From Vampirovibrio sp. (GTDB lineage Bacteria; Cyanobacteriota; Vampirovibrionia; Vampirovibrionales; JAJTHC01), in contig JACEUU010000001.1 of assembly GCA_024998755.1 (NCBI GenBank), forward strand, positions 186,001-250,000: a stretch of DNA of 64,000 bases. Direction: 5' to 3'. Below are positions 53,286 through 62,203 of this stretch, one piece after another. Below the pieces are notes generated by a model. It was given only the letters and a program-made list of their open reading frames with translations. It was not told where the DNA came from and did not search any database. Each line of letters opens with the position of its first letter. Position 1 is the first letter of the stretch. A program made the position numbers and the translations under genes.

Positions 53286-54278
53286 CTACATGATACCGAA
53301 TTTAACTTGTTCAATTAACCAATTTTCCAAGTGTTTTTTGGATTCAGAATTAAGTTTTAAGTTTAAATTTGGATCTTCTAACCAACTCCAATTAGCAGTT
53401 ACTTGTATAGCTTTTATTTTTTTGGATTCAGTAGTTGGTTTAATATCTCCAGTATGGTAGAAGTACCAAACTTTATCATATAGATCGAGTTCATTTGTGT
53501 AGTGTCTAAATTCTTCTTCTTCAGACTCTGTTTTAACCTGAACAGCAATTTTTTTAGAGGTATCATTATGTGGGCTTATAACAAAGTCAATACCTTTTTG
53601 TGTTCTTCCTATAACAGTGGTTAAAAAATAACCGTTCAATATCAATACATTTGTAATAAAGGCTTCAAACTTATGAGGAGATAATGCTTGAATAAGGCTT
53701 AGACTATCTGAATTTGGTTTCTTGGACTTACCCTTAATCAGATTTTTCAAATAGGTTCTAATAGCTTGTGTATTACCCGAAATTTTATGTATTGGATTTT
53801 GAGCCCGATGCGTTTGAGCAATTTCGCCATGAATATCTGACCAGAAAAATTCATCAGCATTTGTTAATGAATGGTTTTGCCATTTCTTAACTAATTCATT
53901 GTCTATAAGTGTTCTGTAATAGACTGTCTTACCGTTTATATCTCCTTCTTTTATAGTAACCCCTTTTGTGATTCCCCAGTATAAGCAGTTTTTATATTCG
54001 GTAATCCATAATATAGTTTTATTTTCAGAACCTAAAGTGTAAAATGTTTCAATCGTATTTAGAGCTTTAGTAACATTATCTTTTTCCTTCTCTTTTTTCA
54101 ATTCTTTCTTTAATGCGTTTTCCAATGCGTCTGTTTTGTTTGGATCCCATGTTGTACCCATCTCTTTTAGAGACTCATACCCTAAAGGTAGCCAACCCTT
54201 TTCAATGCAGTCTTCTGCCCATTTATCCTTTTTATTTCCAAGTTTTATAAAACGAACTTCGTCAAAACTAATCGTCAT
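53286..54278 (-). CDS. Mrr-like restriction endonuclease-fold protein
   Basis: A 330-residue, AT-rich gene. The C-terminal half ('LSPHKFEAFITNVLILNGYF', 'GIDFVISPHN', 'KIAVQVKTES') has the D...QxK core and the 'EAFI..VL' helix of Mrr_cat nucleases. The N-terminal about 170 residues form an unrecognised domain ('DEVRFIKLGNKKDKWAEDCI', 'LWITEYKNCLYWGIT') that may bind nucleic acid or detect modification. No methyltransferase lies nearby, so a solitary type IV-like (modification-dependent) enzyme is plausible. Base composition suggests horizontal acquisition. Confidence 0.68.
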   Translation of the reverse strand: MTISFDEVRFIKLGNKKDKWAEDCIEKGWLPLGYESLKEMGTTWDPNKTDALENALKKELKKEKEKDNVTKALNTIETFYTLGSENKTILWITEYKNCLYWGITKGVTIKEGDINGKTVYYRTLIDNELVKKWQNHSLTNADEFFWSDIHGEIAQTHRAQNPIHKISGNTQAIRTYLKNLIKGKSKKPNSDSLSLIQALSPHKFEAFITNVLILNGYFLTTVIGRTQKGIDFVISPHNDTSKKIAVQVKTESEEEEFRHYTNELDLYDKVWYFYHTGDIKPTTESKKIKAIQVTANWSWLEDPNLNLKLNSESKKHLENWLIEQVKFGIM

Positions 54279-54340
54279 AAAAAAATCTTTCTAAATACAG
54301 GTTAATTACAATTAAACATCAACTTTTGAGTACTATATAA

Positions 54341-55186
54341 CTACAGTTTAACGTGGGCGGGGAGTTCAAACACTTCATGGATGCGTTGCACACCCGTGCA
54401 ACACCCACTAGAAACTTCAATGGTAAAGCGAACCGCATTCACCTGTACCAACGGCAAAGAAGCCACCTCCAACTTCACATACCCCAACTGCTTCATGCGT
54501 GCCATAGAAGAATAAGATTCCATGCCAATCACACTATTCCTAGACCCATTAAACCCCACATCCGTAATAAAGCCACACCGCCCCGCCAACAAGCGTTCAT
54601 CCGCCGTTTGCACATGGGTATGCGTACCCACCATCGCACTAACGCCCATTTCAGCCGCAATTAACGCCAACACATTCTTTTCCGCCGTAGATTCCGCATG
54701 AATATCCACAAACACAACAGGCGTTTCCGCCAACAGTTGCGGAATATAATCTTCCATCGATTCCAACGGCGAATTGTAATTCGCCATGTAGGATTGACCT
54801 AAAATATTCAAAATCCCAATTTTAATGCCAAACGCCTCAATAATTCTAGCCCCCTGCCCCGGTACATTACCCGGTAGGTTTGCAGGGCGAACCATGCAAT
54901 GAGCCGAAGAAATATAATCCGCCGTTTCTTTTCTATCAAACGAATGATTACCACCTGTTACTGCATGAAAACCCTTATTTAGCAATTCATGATAATGCTT
55001 TTCAGAAATACCAAAACCATGCGTGCAGTTTTCCACATTGCCAATCACAATGGTCGGCGTATCCTGCTGATCCACAAATTTATCTAAATAATGGTAAATA
55101 GCTTCCCTACCCGGCTTGCCAACCATGTCCCCAAAAAACAGAATGTCTACAAATCTTGGCATTAAGCTATTGGTAGTCGTCATCAT
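54341..55186 (-). CDS. YmdB-family metallophosphoesterase
   Basis: A 281-residue protein starting with two ATG codons. Conserved metal-binding features are 'FFGDMVGKPGREAI', 'NVENCTHGFGI', 'VTGGNHSFDRKE', 'VDIHAESTAEKN' and 'MVGTHTHVQTADERL'. This is the TIGR00282/YmdB family, phosphodiesterases that can hydrolyse cyclic nucleotides such as 2',3'-cNMP or cAMP. In the family the third motif is usually GNHxWD; here it is GNHSFD. It lies downstream of recA on the same strand (23 nt), an arrangement that suggests co-transcription. Confidence 0.88.
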   Translation of the reverse strand: MMTTTNSLMPRFVDILFFGDMVGKPGREAIYHYLDKFVDQQDTPTIVIGNVENCTHGFGISEKHYHELLNKGFHAVTGGNHSFDRKETADYISSAHCMVRPANLPGNVPGQGARIIEAFGIKIGILNILGQSYMANYNSPLESMEDYIPQLLAETPVVFVDIHAESTAEKNVLALIAAEMGVSAMVGTHTHVQTADERLLAGRCGFITDVGFNGSRNSVIGMESYSSMARMKQLGYVKLEVASLPLVQVNAVRFTIEVSSGCCTGVQRIHEVFELPAHVKL

Positions 55187-55209
55187 GGTAGGGAGCTCTT
55201 TCTAAACAA

Positions 55210-56337
55210 CTAGGCTTTTTCACTACCTGTAGTAGCCAACACCTTTTCAGTACCCGCAGGGGATTCAACCACCACAGGAGGCGTAGCAACCGCCAGTTTT
55301 TGTTCAGCCAATTTGGCTCTAACGCCTTGGTCAATTTCAGCCATTAACGAAAGATTATCTTTCAAATAATCTCTCGCTTTTTCACGACCTTGCCCTAACC
55401 GAATATCGCCATAGCTAAACCAAGTACCCGCTTTTTTGACGATGCCCATATCCGCAGCCACATCTAAAATACAGCCTTCTACAGAAATACCTTGCCCGTA
55501 CAAAATATCAAATTCAGCAATTCTAAACGGCGGAGCTACCTTGTTTTTAACCACCTTACATTTAACGCGGTTACCATATTCAACGCCGTCTTTTTTTAAA
55601 ATTTCAATCCGACGAATATCCAACCGAACCGAAGCGTAAAACTTCAACGCATTACCACCCGTGGTCGTTTCCGGATTCCCCATGTAAACGCCAATTTTTT
55701 GACGTAACTGGTTAATAAAAATAACCGTAGTTCTTGTTTTGCCAACAATCGCCGTTAATTTCCGTAAGGCTTGGCTCATTAAACGGGCTTGTAACCCCAT
55801 ATGGGAATCACCCATTTCGCCTTCAATTTCAGCTTTTGGCACCAACGCCGCAACGGAATCGATAACAACAATATCCACCGCCCCTGAACGAACTAATTGC
55901 TCGGTAATTTCTAGGGCTTGCTCGCCTGTATCGGGTTGGGAAATGAGCAATTCGTCAATATTAACACCCAAATTTTTAGCATACACAGGGTCTAAGGCGT
56001 GTTCAGCGTCAATAAAAGCAGCAATGCCTTTCGCTTTTTGAGCTTCAGCAATGAGGTTGAGGGTTAACGTGGTTTTACCGCTGGCTTCAGGGCCGTAAAT
56101 TTCAATAACCCTTCCCCGAGGCAACCCACCCACGCCCAAAGCAATATCTAATGAAAGTGCCCCTGTTGGCAATACATCAAACCCTGAACTGGGTTTGTCT
56201 CCAAATTTCATAATGGCACCTTTGCCAAAATCTTTTTCAATTTTTTCAAGTGTAAAGCCTAACGCTTTTTTGCGTTCTTGTAAGTCTGCCTCTTGTTGGG
56301 CTTCAGTTTGGTTAGAAGAGCGGCTCATCATCATCAT
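55210..56337 (-). CDS. recA: Recombinase RecA
   Basis: Starts at a run of four ATG codons at 56337 (375 residues); the frame is open upstream to 56418 but that part has no RecA similarity. Motifs are Walker A 'GPEASGKTT', '[19 protein letters not shown]', Walker B 'VIDSVAAL' and '[20 protein letters not shown]' (L2). The C-terminal tail is not acidic as in E. coli but Val/Pro/Glu-rich. RecA drives strand exchange and the SOS response. No intein. Confidence 0.97.
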   Translation of the reverse strand: MMMMSRSSNQTEAQQEADLQERKKALGFTLEKIEKDFGKGAIMKFGDKPSSGFDVLPTGALSLDIALGVGGLPRGRVIEIYGPEASGKTTLTLNLIAEAQKAKGIAAFIDAEHALDPVYAKNLGVNIDELLISQPDTGEQALEITEQLVRSGAVDIVVIDSVAALVPKAEIEGEMGDSHMGLQARLMSQALRKLTAIVGKTRTTVIFINQLRQKIGVYMGNPETTTGGNALKFYASVRLDIRRIEILKKDGVEYGNRVKCKVVKNKVAPPFRIAEFDILYGQGISVEGCILDVAADMGIVKKAGTWFSYGDIRLGQGREKARDYLKDNLSLMAEIDQGVRAKLAEQKLAVATPPVVVESPAGTEKVLATTGSEKA

Positions 56338-56494
56338 TATGTGGTGTTGCTTTCTGGCGTTTGGGGTAAACTGATAAAAGTTTATTAATTGTCGATTATT
56401 ATAGTTTAGAGGAAGCATAGCTTACTGGCAACGTTTTCTATTTTTAAGCCTTTACTCTTGTAACATTCCAACAGATTTAGGTGTTTTATTTACC

Positions 56495-57568
56495 ATGGTG
56501 ATGCTACAACCTTCAGCAACGCAACCGTCTTATTCTCAAAAAGCCCTTGTTCCACAGGGGGCATTGCCAGTGGTAAAACAAAGCCCTACTAATACATCAC
56601 AAAAAGTTGTACAGAAGCAACCTAAACATACGCAGTTTAACGCACTACCCCCTTGGCAATGGGCGATAGGGGCAGGGGCTATAACCGGATTATTAACCGG
56701 TAGTTTAGGGGCATTTATTGTAGGTAAACGCTACGAAACACCCCTAGAAGACGGTGCTTTAGGCTACTACAACCAACGCCCCGCTAACCAAATTTGTTTA
56801 GAATTCAACAAAAAGCCCAAAGGCGAAAAAACTGAAACGCAACCGGTGGAATATCGGTCTCAAACCTACACCTACCGAACCTTAGCTGACAAAACAGACG
56901 AGCTGATTGGTTTTGATGTATTTGACGGTGAAGTAAAAAAAGGAAAACACTTATTCACACTAGAAAAATCTCCTTCAGGAAAAGAGGGGTATCGGCTCGG
57001 AGAACCTGTTAAAAACAAGCTTAAAGCAGAAGTAGACCTTAGTAACCCTTTCGCTATTTATAACGAGGCGGGAGCGTTGCAGCATTTTTTCTTGGCGGAT
57101 AACCAAGACCCCTATTTTAAAGTGGAATGGCAAGGGGAACACTTTACGGGCAGTGTATTGTCAGATACCGATGACAAAGCTTACGTTGAAGCGATAACAG
57201 GAACTATCCACAAAGAAACAGGTCTGTTGGAAGCAATACCAACCATTACCTTGCCGTCAACAACGGTAGAATCTAGCCAGCAAGACTTCGCTAGCTCTGC
57301 TAAGGACGTTTTAGAAGGCTTTCATCAGGAAAAAATTCCGTTGAAACTGCCCGTTAGTGAAAAGCCTCATTTACCTGTAGGAGCAAGGCTTGTGAAGTTC
57401 CCAACCCATCGGTTAGCTTCGTTTGCGTTTGCTGCTATTCCTACAGCTTTGGTGGTTACGGTTGTGGTGGGGTTAATTCAATGGTGCTTGCCCCCCACCA
57501 AGAAGAAGCAACAAGCGACGAAAAACCCCAATTTTGCCTTGTTGAATAAGTCTCGAAAAATTCAATAA
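56495..57568 (+). CDS. Two-TM orphan membrane protein
   Basis: A 357-residue protein starting ATG GTG ATG at 56495. It has the same layout as the proteins at 22647 and 33279: an N-terminal polar tail (about 52 residues), a Gly-rich TM ('WAIGAGAITGLLTGSLGAFI'), a mostly beta middle domain of about 230 residues, a second TM ('FAAIPTALVVTVVVGLIQW') and a basic tail 'KKKQQATKN'. It lacks the PRKxSV motif, so common ancestry is not shown by sequence. Divergent from recA with about 155 bp between starts. Confidence 0.65.
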   Translation: MVMLQPSATQPSYSQKALVPQGALPVVKQSPTNTSQKVVQKQPKHTQFNALPPWQWAIGAGAITGLLTGSLGAFIVGKRYETPLEDGALGYYNQRPANQICLEFNKKPKGEKTETQPVEYRSQTYTYRTLADKTDELIGFDVFDGEVKKGKHLFTLEKSPSGKEGYRLGEPVKNKLKAEVDLSNPFAIYNEAGALQHFFLADNQDPYFKVEWQGEHFTGSVLSDTDDKAYVEAITGTIHKETGLLEAIPTITLPSTTVESSQQDFASSAKDVLEGFHQEKIPLKLPVSEKPHLPVGARLVKFPTHRLASFAFAAIPTALVVTVVVGLIQWCLPPTKKKQQATKNPNFALLNKSRKIQ

Positions 57569-57577
57569 AATATTTTT

Positions 57578-57650
57578 GTCATGTTGAGCGTAGTCGAAAC
57601 ATCCCCTTAGATAGGTAGGGAGATTTCTCGACCAGATCGAAATGACACAA
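57578..57650. repeat. TCATGTTGAGCGTAGTCGAA dispersed repeat, second copy
   Basis: Same sequence and hairpin plan as 33183-33257, ending CTCGACCAGATCGAAATGAC. It lies between the convergent orphan membrane-protein gene and ftsH. Confidence 0.75.
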
Positions 57651-57661
57651 TTTCAAATGGA

Positions 57662-59698
57662 TTAGTTATTAACTGCAACGGCTCGGTCTTCTCGAACACG
57701 GTTCATAATATCTGCCACTTCAACGTCATCCAACGTTTCTTTTTCCAACAAGGCTTTAGTTAAGGCTTCCAACATATCACGGTTATCGCTTAACAACTGC
57801 CAAACGTGCTTGTACTGGTCATCGACCAAGCGTTTTACTTCCTCATCAATCGCACTGGCAAATTGTTCAGAATAGTTGCGTTGCGTCCCAAAATCTCGTC
57901 CCATAAACATATGTTCGTTACTTTCGCCATAACAAACAGACCCTAACCGCTCATTCATGCCATAAGTGGTAATAATGGAACGTGCCGTACGAGAAACCTT
58001 CTGCAAATCGTTCGAAGCACCCGTGGTGATGAAATCTTCCCCATAAATGAGTGCTTCCGCCACACGACCACCCAAGGCAACACCAATTTCGCCCAACATC
58101 CGACGCTTGGTCATATGGGTTGATTCCGCATCTTCATCAGGCGAATACCACGCATAACCCAACGCCATGCCTCTAGGGACAATCGTTACCTTCCGAAGGG
58201 GATCCATATCAGGCGTTAGCACGCACGTTAACGCATGACCAATTTCATGGTATGCGGTAATTTCTTTGTCTTTTTCGCTAATGATTTTTGATTTTTTCTC
58301 TAATCCAACCACTACTCTATCAATGGAATTTTCCACATCTAGCATATTAATGGTTTCTTTTTCTTGCCTAGCCGCCAACAATGCCGCCTCATTCAGCAAG
58401 TTCGATAAATCTGCCCCAGAAAAGCCGGAAGTCCGCTTGGCTAGGCGTTTTAAATCAACATCTTCTGCCAATGGTTTACCTGTAGCGTGCACGGCTAAAA
58501 TCTGTTCACGCCCCTGTAAATCAGGCTTATCAATCATGACTTGCCTATCAAACCGACCGGGGCGTAACAAGGCTTTATCTAAAATATCTGGACGGTTGGT
58601 TGCTGCAATAATAATAATACCCGTGGTGGCATCAAAGCCATCCATTTCTACCAGCATTTGGTTGAGCGTTTGCTCCCGCTCATCATTACCGCCACCCATG
58701 CCAGACCCCCGTTGTCTACCAACGGCATCAATTTCATCAATAAACACAATACAAGGCGATTGCTTCTTGGCTTGTTCAAATAAATCTCGAACACGGCTAG
58801 CACCCACACCCACAAACATTTCAACAAAATCAGACCCTGAAATGCTAAAGAACGGCACACCCGCTTCACCCGCAACAGCTTTAGCCAGCAAGGTTTTACC
58901 CGTACCCGGTGAACCCACTAACAGCACGCCTTTGGGTATTTTTGCCCCTAGTTTTAGGTATCTATCGGCGTTTTTTAGGAAGTCGACGACTTCTTCGAGT
59001 TCGCCTTTTGCTTCGTTAATGCCGGCAACATCTTTAAAGGTAATTTTAATGTTACTATCCATTTGAAGTTTGGCTTTGCTTTTCCCGAACGACATGGCTT
59101 GTCCGCCACCTGAAGCCATATTACGATACAAAACAAAAATCATAATACCTAAGAAAATAGGCAGTAGTAAGGAACTAACAATGCCCCACCACATTCCTTC
59201 ACGTTCAGGGGGTTCAACCACTAAATCTACCTTAGCTTGTTCAACAATGGGCAACCAATGAGCCGTTGACCCAATAGGCAAGTGAACCCTGTAGTGGGCC
59301 GATGCCATTACGCTAGCTTCAGGTACAGGAATGCCTAACAGGGAATTAACCATTTTTTGAGCAGATTGCCGACGTTCTTCCTGTTGTAATTTTTCAGCTT
59401 CCGCTTTTTGTGCAAGGGTTTGGGTAGCACTGCCTAATTTTTCGTTGGGTTTAGTGGTAATAACATCTGCTTTGCCAGCAGTAGCTGCTTTTAAAGAAGG
59501 CTTCCCAATAACTTCCAATTCCGCCCCTTTTTGTAATACTCGGATAATTTCGCCATGTTGAATTTTTTGAATAAACGCTGTATAGGAAAGCATAGACGTT
59601 GGCATGGTTTGGTTATTCATTAATAACGAACTACCAAGTAGGGCTAGTAACACGAAAAACGTCATTAACAACACGCCAGTAGTTTGATGATTTTTCAT
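57662..59698 (-). CDS. ftsH: ATP-dependent zinc metalloprotease FtsH
   Basis: A 678-residue protein. Two TMs (about residues 9-27 and 170-190) flank a periplasmic loop, which is longer than usual and contains a Gln/Glu-rich helix ('[20 protein letters not shown]'). The AAA module has Walker A '[20 protein letters not shown]', Walker B '[12 protein letters not shown]' and the second region of homology '[20 protein letters not shown]'. The M41 zinc motif is 'YHEIGHAL'. It degrades membrane and short-lived cytoplasmic proteins. Confidence 0.97.
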   Translation of the reverse strand: MKNHQTTGVLLMTFFVLLALLGSSLLMNNQTMPTSMLSYTAFIQKIQHGEIIRVLQKGAELEVIGKPSLKAATAGKADVITTKPNEKLGSATQTLAQKAEAEKLQQEERRQSAQKMVNSLLGIPVPEASVMASAHYRVHLPIGSTAHWLPIVEQAKVDLVVEPPEREGMWWGIVSSLLLPIFLGIMIFVLYRNMASGGGQAMSFGKSKAKLQMDSNIKITFKDVAGINEAKGELEEVVDFLKNADRYLKLGAKIPKGVLLVGSPGTGKTLLAKAVAGEAGVPFFSISGSDFVEMFVGVGASRVRDLFEQAKKQSPCIVFIDEIDAVGRQRGSGMGGGNDEREQTLNQMLVEMDGFDATTGIIIIAATNRPDILDKALLRPGRFDRQVMIDKPDLQGREQILAVHATGKPLAEDVDLKRLAKRTSGFSGADLSNLLNEAALLAARQEKETINMLDVENSIDRVVVGLEKKSKIISEKDKEITAYHEIGHALTCVLTPDMDPLRKVTIVPRGMALGYAWYSPDEDAESTHMTKRRMLGEIGVALGGRVAEALIYGEDFITTGASNDLQKVSRTARSIITTYGMNERLGSVCYGESNEHMFMGRDFGTQRNYSEQFASAIDEEVKRLVDDQYKHVWQLLSDNRDMLEALTKALLEKETLDDVEVADIMNRVREDRAVAVNN

Positions 59699-59845
59699 AA
59701 AGCGGAAGGGGCTTTCTGTTACATTGAAGACTAAAAAATATTAAGTGTTACTTTATTGTAACATAACTGGAGCCTCATTAAAATGAGGCAACCCCTAAAA
59801 GTTCCTTAAATTCGGCTGTTAAGAGGGGCAACCTATACTACCATA

Positions 59846-60436
59846 CTACCGAACCGCACGAACTTTACAACACGCTAGCCCGATATCTTTCCATTCATCG
59901 CTTAAAGCCCGCATAGCCTGTTCCGCCAAGGCCTGCACTTGGGGTCGCTCCAGCCCTAAATCGCTCATTAAGCCTGCGGTTTCAACCGGCGTACCCAAGC
60001 TTTCCACATTTAACCCTGCGTGAATCAGTACCGAAGTTGGACTAACCGTACAAATGGAAACCGAAAGCTTTTTGGTGCGTTGAAAAAATAAATCATCGCC
60101 TCGGCGTTCGATGAGGTGTCCTTCGAGTAAATCGTTCAGCTTGTGCTGAAGAATCGATGAAAATAGGCGTTGTACTAACACACCTTCTTGCAAGCCTACG
60201 CCAAAAATTTCCACAATAAAGTGGAGCATTTCTTGAGAGTAAATTTCATCGTCATTCAGTACGTCTTCTAAATCAACCATGCTAGCAATCGAAACATCAC
60301 ATGGGCCACAAAACGCCGCAACGGCGTTGCCGAGGATGCCGAAATTTTTGTAAATCCAGTGGTTGGTAAGGGCATCGCCTGTGTAGGGCATGGCTTGTTC
60401 AATGTAGTGAGTTTGGATGGTCGTCATCATCATCAT
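59846..60436 (-). CDS. DUF366 family protein
   Basis: A 196-residue protein starting with four ATG codons. It follows the DUF366 pattern throughout: 'GILGNAVAAFCGPCDVSIAS', 'MVDLEDVLNDDEIYSQEMLH', 'FIVEIFG', 'RRGDDLFFQRTKKLSVSI', 'SPTSVLIHAGLNVESLGTPV' and a C-terminal 'CCKVRAVR'. The family is found in archaea, cyanobacteria-related and other bacteria; its function is unknown. Conserved acidic residues suggest metal binding. It appears monocistronic. Confidence 0.85.
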   Translation of the reverse strand: MMMMTTIQTHYIEQAMPYTGDALTNHWIYKNFGILGNAVAAFCGPCDVSIASMVDLEDVLNDDEIYSQEMLHFIVEIFGVGLQEGVLVQRLFSSILQHKLNDLLEGHLIERRGDDLFFQRTKKLSVSICTVSPTSVLIHAGLNVESLGTPVETAGLMSDLGLERPQVQALAEQAMRALSDEWKDIGLACCKVRAVR

Positions 60437-60548
60437 AGGTGGGAGGTGGCTTTCTAGGGGTAATTAAAAGAGGGTTAGCCCTTCTATTATAGCACCGCCT
60501 TGGTGAGGTTGCCTCTGTTTTTTGGGGGAAGTTGGGCGGGGTTGTTTT

Positions 60549-60694
60549 ATACCGATTCTCAGATTGAATAGCGTTAGATGGAGACTAGGCACAAGAGCGT
60601 TAAAAACCGCAGGAGTACATAGAGGTACTTTGAGGATTTTTGACTGGCTAGTAACAACGTATACGCTGACGATATTTAAACTGAGAATCGGTAT
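60549..60694. mobile_element. IS630-related MITE, copy M4
   Basis: About 146 bp with interior nearly identical to M2 (GTTAGATGGAGACTAGGCAC; GTAACAACGTATACGCTGAC). The left end reads ATACCGATTCTCAGATTGAA and the right end AAACTGAGAATCGGTAT. The flanking TA pair is not preserved, so the ends have drifted. It lies about 60 bp upstream of the CAU tRNA; the right end reads GGTATTGG and has lost the -10-like sequence. Confidence 0.85.
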
Positions 60695-60757
60695 TGGAGG
60701 GTTGCCAAGCGTTGTGTTTTAGGTATGATTAGAAGGTGAATAAATAGATGACTGCTA

Positions 60758-60829
60758 GGGCCTATAGCTCAATGGTGGAGCAGGGAACTCATAATTCCTT
60801 GGTTGTAGGTTCGAATCCTACTGGGCCCA
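60758..60829 (+). tRNA. tRNA with CAU anticodon (elongator Met or Ile2)
   Basis: A 72 nt cloverleaf. Acceptor GGGCCTA pairs with TGGGCCC (one G-U), discriminator A at 60829. D stem GCTC/GAGC, anticodon stem GGGAA/TTCCT with loop CTCATAA, T arm GTAGG-TTCGAAT-CCTAC. The first base pair is G-C, so it is not an initiator. A CAU anticodon with this body could be elongator Met or, if C34 is modified by TilS, Ile2; sequence alone does not decide. CCA is not encoded. Confidence 0.93.
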
Positions 60830-60856
60830 GTTTTTCTTTTCTAGGTTGGTGAATCA

Positions 60857-61816
60857 ATGCTTTTCAGCGAACGAAATGGGTACTTACCCAAAATACCGAT
60901 ACAAATAGAAAATTTTGATAAAGAATCGATTCGACATTTTATAGATTGTCTTGAGCATTTAAATTTGGAGTGTTGTGATTATGAAGATTACTCCTTTTCT
61001 AAAATCAATAATAAAATAAAAGAAGAATTCGTTATTAATAAGCGGGTATTCAATGCTGATGCCTTTGATCAGTTCTGTTTTTTTGATTCAAGGTATGGAG
61101 GAAATACAAGTTACACTCTTGATATTGGTGGGATTCATGAGTTTATATTAACCTTGAGTAAAAAAGGAAAATGGTTTCATATCCTTGATTTTTTTGAGAT
61201 TTTAATCCAAGATAAATTGATATCAGCAATTCAATTAAACGATATTTTTAAAAATATCGGGTGGGGATACACTGCTACACAAATAGGTGAAATTGTCCCT
61301 TCTACTAATGAATTTGAGCTATCCTCATTAAATGAAGTCTTAACACTAAAAGATAGTCGATGGTCATCCGTTCAAAAAGCTTTTGAAAAAGCAATTATTA
61401 CCTATTCAACTAGACCCAATACAGACTTTGCAACTGTCATCAATCAGGCTACAGTGGCATTAGATATTTTGGTTGGTATTTTATCTCAGAAAAAGGAATA
61501 CAATACTGTTTCAAAGTGGATAGCAGGCAACAAGAAACATGCTTTAACACTTCTAACACCTAATGAAAAATTAGAGGTTATTGTAACAGAGCTAGAAGCT
61601 ACAACTCAGAATATTTTGACTATTATTTCTAAGTTAAATGGTATTCGTGGCAATGAAACAGCACACGCAAACAAACCGATTGACCAAGCTTTGACGCATT
61701 GGTATTTAGTCAATTGTTCAGCGTTCATTAACTTAATGATTCAACGACATACTGATCAGAGTGAAATAGAAGTCGTTCAAACTTTAACAAAACCAGTTAG
61801 TGAAGCACCATTCTAG
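60857..61816 (+). CDS. AT-rich Abi-like protein next to a tRNA
   Basis: A 319-residue protein, clearly more AT-rich than neighbours. The N-terminal about 160 residues are unrecognised ('LYSxxxG'-free, 'VFNADAFDQFCFFDSRYGGN'). The C-terminal about 120 residues are helical and end with 'LNGIRGNETAHANKPIDQAL' followed by 'LVNCSAFINLMIQRH', which resembles the C-terminal HEPN-like domain of abortive-infection proteins (typically 'RN..GDAHG....A.LAVNAA...A.FL'). It starts 27 nt after the tRNA, a common site for acquired cargo. A phage-defence role is inference. Confidence 0.5.
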   Translation: MLFSERNGYLPKIPIQIENFDKESIRHFIDCLEHLNLECCDYEDYSFSKINNKIKEEFVINKRVFNADAFDQFCFFDSRYGGNTSYTLDIGGIHEFILTLSKKGKWFHILDFFEILIQDKLISAIQLNDIFKNIGWGYTATQIGEIVPSTNEFELSSLNEVLTLKDSRWSSVQKAFEKAIITYSTRPNTDFATVINQATVALDILVGILSQKKEYNTVSKWIAGNKKHALTLLTPNEKLEVIVTELEATTQNILTIISKLNGIRGNETAHANKPIDQALTHWYLVNCSAFINLMIQRHTDQSEIEVVQTLTKPVSEAPF

Positions 61817-61928
61817 TTATCCCAAAAGCACGCTAGCCCCCGATGCAACCCTGTGAACACTAGTCTGTTTAGTTCAGTTGAATAAGCCAATCCAGCACCC
61901 ATTTTTTCAAATTAATTATTAAGATAAT

Positions 61929-61957
61929 TTGACAGAATTCGCTTAAATCAATATCAT
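61929..61957 (+). promoter_or_regulatory. Strong sigma-70-type promoter
   Basis: TTGACA at 61929-61934 (perfect -35), 17 bp spacer, TATCAT at 61952-61957. It would start transcription near 61964, about 40-50 nt before the ORF at 62003/62015. The best promoter match in the window. Confidence 0.65.
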
Positions 61958-62002
61958 TCTTAATTGGGACTCGTATAAATTTACGTTTATTTAATTTATA
62001 GG

Positions 62003-62203
62003 ATGGTGATGACAATGAGAACTGCTGAATTTTCTTTACCCCCACTCGTTAATTTGAAGCCTGCATTTGGTGCTAAACAACCCAATGTATTGCCTCAAGG
62101 AGTTAACTTAACGAACCTTATCCCGACTCTTTTACAAGGGCTTCAGGAACAGAAATGGTTACGGTTAATGAGTCCGCTTCACTCAGAAGCGGTGCTTCTT
62201 TAA
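62003..62203 (+). CDS. Short ORF upstream of and overlapping the repeat-protein gene
   Basis: 66 residues from ATG GTG ATG ACA ATG; AGGATGG at the front makes the ATG at 62009 or 62015 a likelier start. It is Pro/Leu-rich ('LPPLVNLKPAFGAKQPNVLP'). Its last 49 nt overlap the start of the next ORF in another frame. Either this is a small leader gene coupled to the repeat protein, or the two are one gene split by a frameshift. A perfect hairpin (CCGCTTC-actca-GAAGCGG) lies in the overlap at about 62171-62189. Confidence 0.45.
   Translation: MVMTMRTAEFSLPPLVNLKPAFGAKQPNVLPQGVNLTNLIPTLLQGLQEQKWLRLMSPLHSEAVLL

Noticed and set aside
58266-59066. 266-codon + strand frame inside ftsH
   Set aside because: Antisense shadow of the highly conserved AAA domain.
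60758-61816. Integrative element bounded by tRNA-derived attachment sites
   Set aside because: No second copy of the tRNA 3' end and no integrase gene in the window.
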